This document shows positions 7,822 to 8,633 of a DNA stretch of 8,633 nucleotides, piece by piece. The stretch is from Dysgonamonadaceae bacterium (GTDB lineage Bacteria; Bacteroidota; Bacteroidia; Bacteroidales; Azobacteroidaceae). The notes beneath the pieces are model-generated. The model was not told where the DNA came from and did no database searches. It saw only the letters and a list, made by a program, of their open reading frames with translations. The position numbers and the translations under genes were made by a program. The number at the start of each line of letters is the position of its first letter. The first letter of the stretch is position 1. Where the stretch lies: assembly GCA_031284225.1 (NCBI GenBank), contig JAITAH010000141.1, positions 1 through 8,633 on the forward strand. The letters run 5' to 3'.

Positions 7822-7847
7822 AAAAAAAATATTAAAAACCGATTTTT
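7822..7847 (-). terminator. Weak terminator-like hairpin after the O-acyltransferase gene
   Basis: Thirteen bases past the stop, the minus strand has AAAAA-TCGG-TTTTT, then after five bases a run of eight T. The stem is only five A-T pairs, too weak for a standard intrinsic terminator, so it is listed only as a possibility. Its position, between a gene end and the next promoter, is right. Confidence 0.2.
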
Positions 7848-7859
7848 GATACGCCCTTT

Positions 7860-8633
7860 CTAAAACTGAAAATAAATAAATTTCTGCAAATCGGCCGTGA
7901 TGAACTGGTAGATGATAAAAACGGACACGACAATAAATACAATCATCGCCGGCAGAGACATTTGCGCAAACAGCAACCGGTAGCGGCGCTTGAATTTGTC
8001 GGGCAGCCAGTGAATAATCATGCCGACAACAATCAGCGAAAACACATAACGGTATTCGTAAACGATTGCATCGATCTGCGCAAGGTTCCACGATCCGCCA
8101 ATCTGGTTGACCATGTTCTTGGCCGTATTCCATGCCGTTTGATTGGCCTCTGCCGGATCCAGATTGGAGCCGGAACGGAAAAACAGGCGCGTAAAGGAAA
8201 TAAAAACAAAGGTTTGCAAAACTGCCCAAACGGTTCCCAACATGCGGAACGAGTATTTTTGCTTTATCCACCGTCGGTCTTGCAAGTAACCGTAAATCAT
8301 CCGGATGATGCTGCCGGTCAAAAGGATGCTCAGCCAAACAGCCGCTATGTTTCCTGCCGGAAAGGAAAAAAGGAGGCTCAGCGAAAGGAAAAAGAGGGTC
8401 AATGAAAGCAGTATCAGTACCCGCAAATAGTTGTTCCATTTTTTCCAGAACTTATAGAGGACAATGCCGATGCCGTTCAAACCGCCCCAAATGACGAAAT
8501 TCCAGCTGGCGCCATGCCACAGGCCGCCCAGCAGCATGGTATTCATCAGGTTCAGGTTCGTGTTGATTTTACTTCGCGATTGCGGATAAGTATAGGCGAT
8601 GTAGCTGACTGTTCCCATTATCAAAAACAGCAT
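7860..8633 (-). CDS. MBOAT-family (AlgI/DltB-like) membrane O-acyltransferase, C-terminal part
   Basis: This is the C-terminal 257 residues of a membrane-bound O-acyltransferase. The reading frame is open to the right edge; the ATG there is most likely an internal Met. The MBOAT signature [20 protein letters not shown] (window residues 31-50) contains the putative catalytic His40. About five hydrophobic spans follow (near 69-93, 94-117, 130-153, 192-211 and 222-246), with the family motif [10 protein letters not shown] between the third and fourth. AlgI-type proteins usually have about 450-500 residues, so roughly half is missing. Family members pass an acyl group, usually acetyl, from a cytoplasmic donor across the inner membrane to an exported glycan or teichoic acid, often with an SGNH/AlgJ-type partner. 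No partner lies downstream, where purM begins; it could be upstream, outside the window. The acceptor cannot be told. The stop is TAG at 7860-7862. Confidence 0.92.
   Translation of the reverse strand: MLFLIMGTVSYIAYTYPQSRSKINTNLNLMNTMLLGGLWHGASWNFVIWGGLNGIGIVLYKFWKKWNNYLRVLILLSLTLFFLSLSLLFSFPAGNIAAVWLSILLTGSIIRMIYGYLQDRRWIKQKYSFRMLGTVWAVLQTFVFISFTRLFFRSGSNLDPAEANQTAWNTAKNMVNQIGGSWNLAQIDAIVYEYRYVFSLIVVGMIIHWLPDKFKRRYRLLFAQMSLPAMIVFIVVSVFIIYQFITADLQKFIYFQF

Larger units (their letters stand above)
7675..7859. other. Intergenic region between the O-acyltransferase gene and purM
   Basis: A 185-base AT-rich spacer. It contains the purM promoter and, next to the acyltransferase stop, a weak terminator-like signal. 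I see no riboswitch-like conserved block, small ORF or tRNA. Confidence 0.6.

Noticed and set aside
7804..8439. A 211-codon minus-strand open frame inside the O-acyltransferase region
   Set aside because: It overlaps the MBOAT gene in another frame; the MBOAT frame has the WHGASWNF signature and membrane spans, and this one has neither.
1..8633. Insertion sequences, CRISPR arrays, tRNA or rRNA genes, prophage or toxin-antitoxin genes
   Set aside because: Reading both strands I found no transposase, spaced identical repeats, cloverleaf-like segment or phage gene; coding sequence fills nearly the whole window.

Overview
The window looks like an ordinary chromosomal stretch of a Bacteroidetes genome, most likely order Bacteroidales. 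The evidence is a PurM of the long Bacteroides-like type (HADGAGTK, TGGETADVGD, GLTSARH), a GH92 lipoprotein mannosidase, no Shine-Dalgarno sequences, and two copies of TACTTTTG, which fits the Bacteroidetes -7 consensus TAnnTTTG. I cannot name a genus. All five genes are on the minus strand, so transcription runs from high to low coordinates.

Layout, right to left. (1) 8633-7860: the C-terminal half of an AlgI-type membrane-bound O-acyltransferase, cut by the right edge. (2) 7859-7675: an intergenic region with a good purM promoter. (3) 7674-6511: complete purM, purine biosynthesis. (4) 6536-5628: a YhcC-family radical SAM protein that overlaps the 3' end of purM by 26 bases and begins with GTG. 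(5) 5627-5528: a 100-base AT-rich spacer with a candidate promoter and a two-copy 23-bp direct repeat spaced 33 bp apart. (6) 5527-3290: a GH92 alpha-mannosidase lipoprotein. (7) 3277-1: a very large secreted protein, open for 1092 codons and running off the left edge. It has two pectate-lyase-superfamily beta-helix modules followed by an F5/8 type C (discoidin) domain.

Functionally there are two unrelated blocks plus an edge gene. purM and yhcC form a housekeeping pair. The GH92 and beta-helix genes are 12 bases apart and form a likely glycan-degradation pair, possibly acting on mannose-containing glycans outside the cytoplasm. No SusC/SusD pair, regulator, mobile element, tRNA, rRNA or CRISPR array is visible. 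I found no convincing new multi-gene system. The best leads are the repeat upstream of GH92 and the tandem beta-helix protein.
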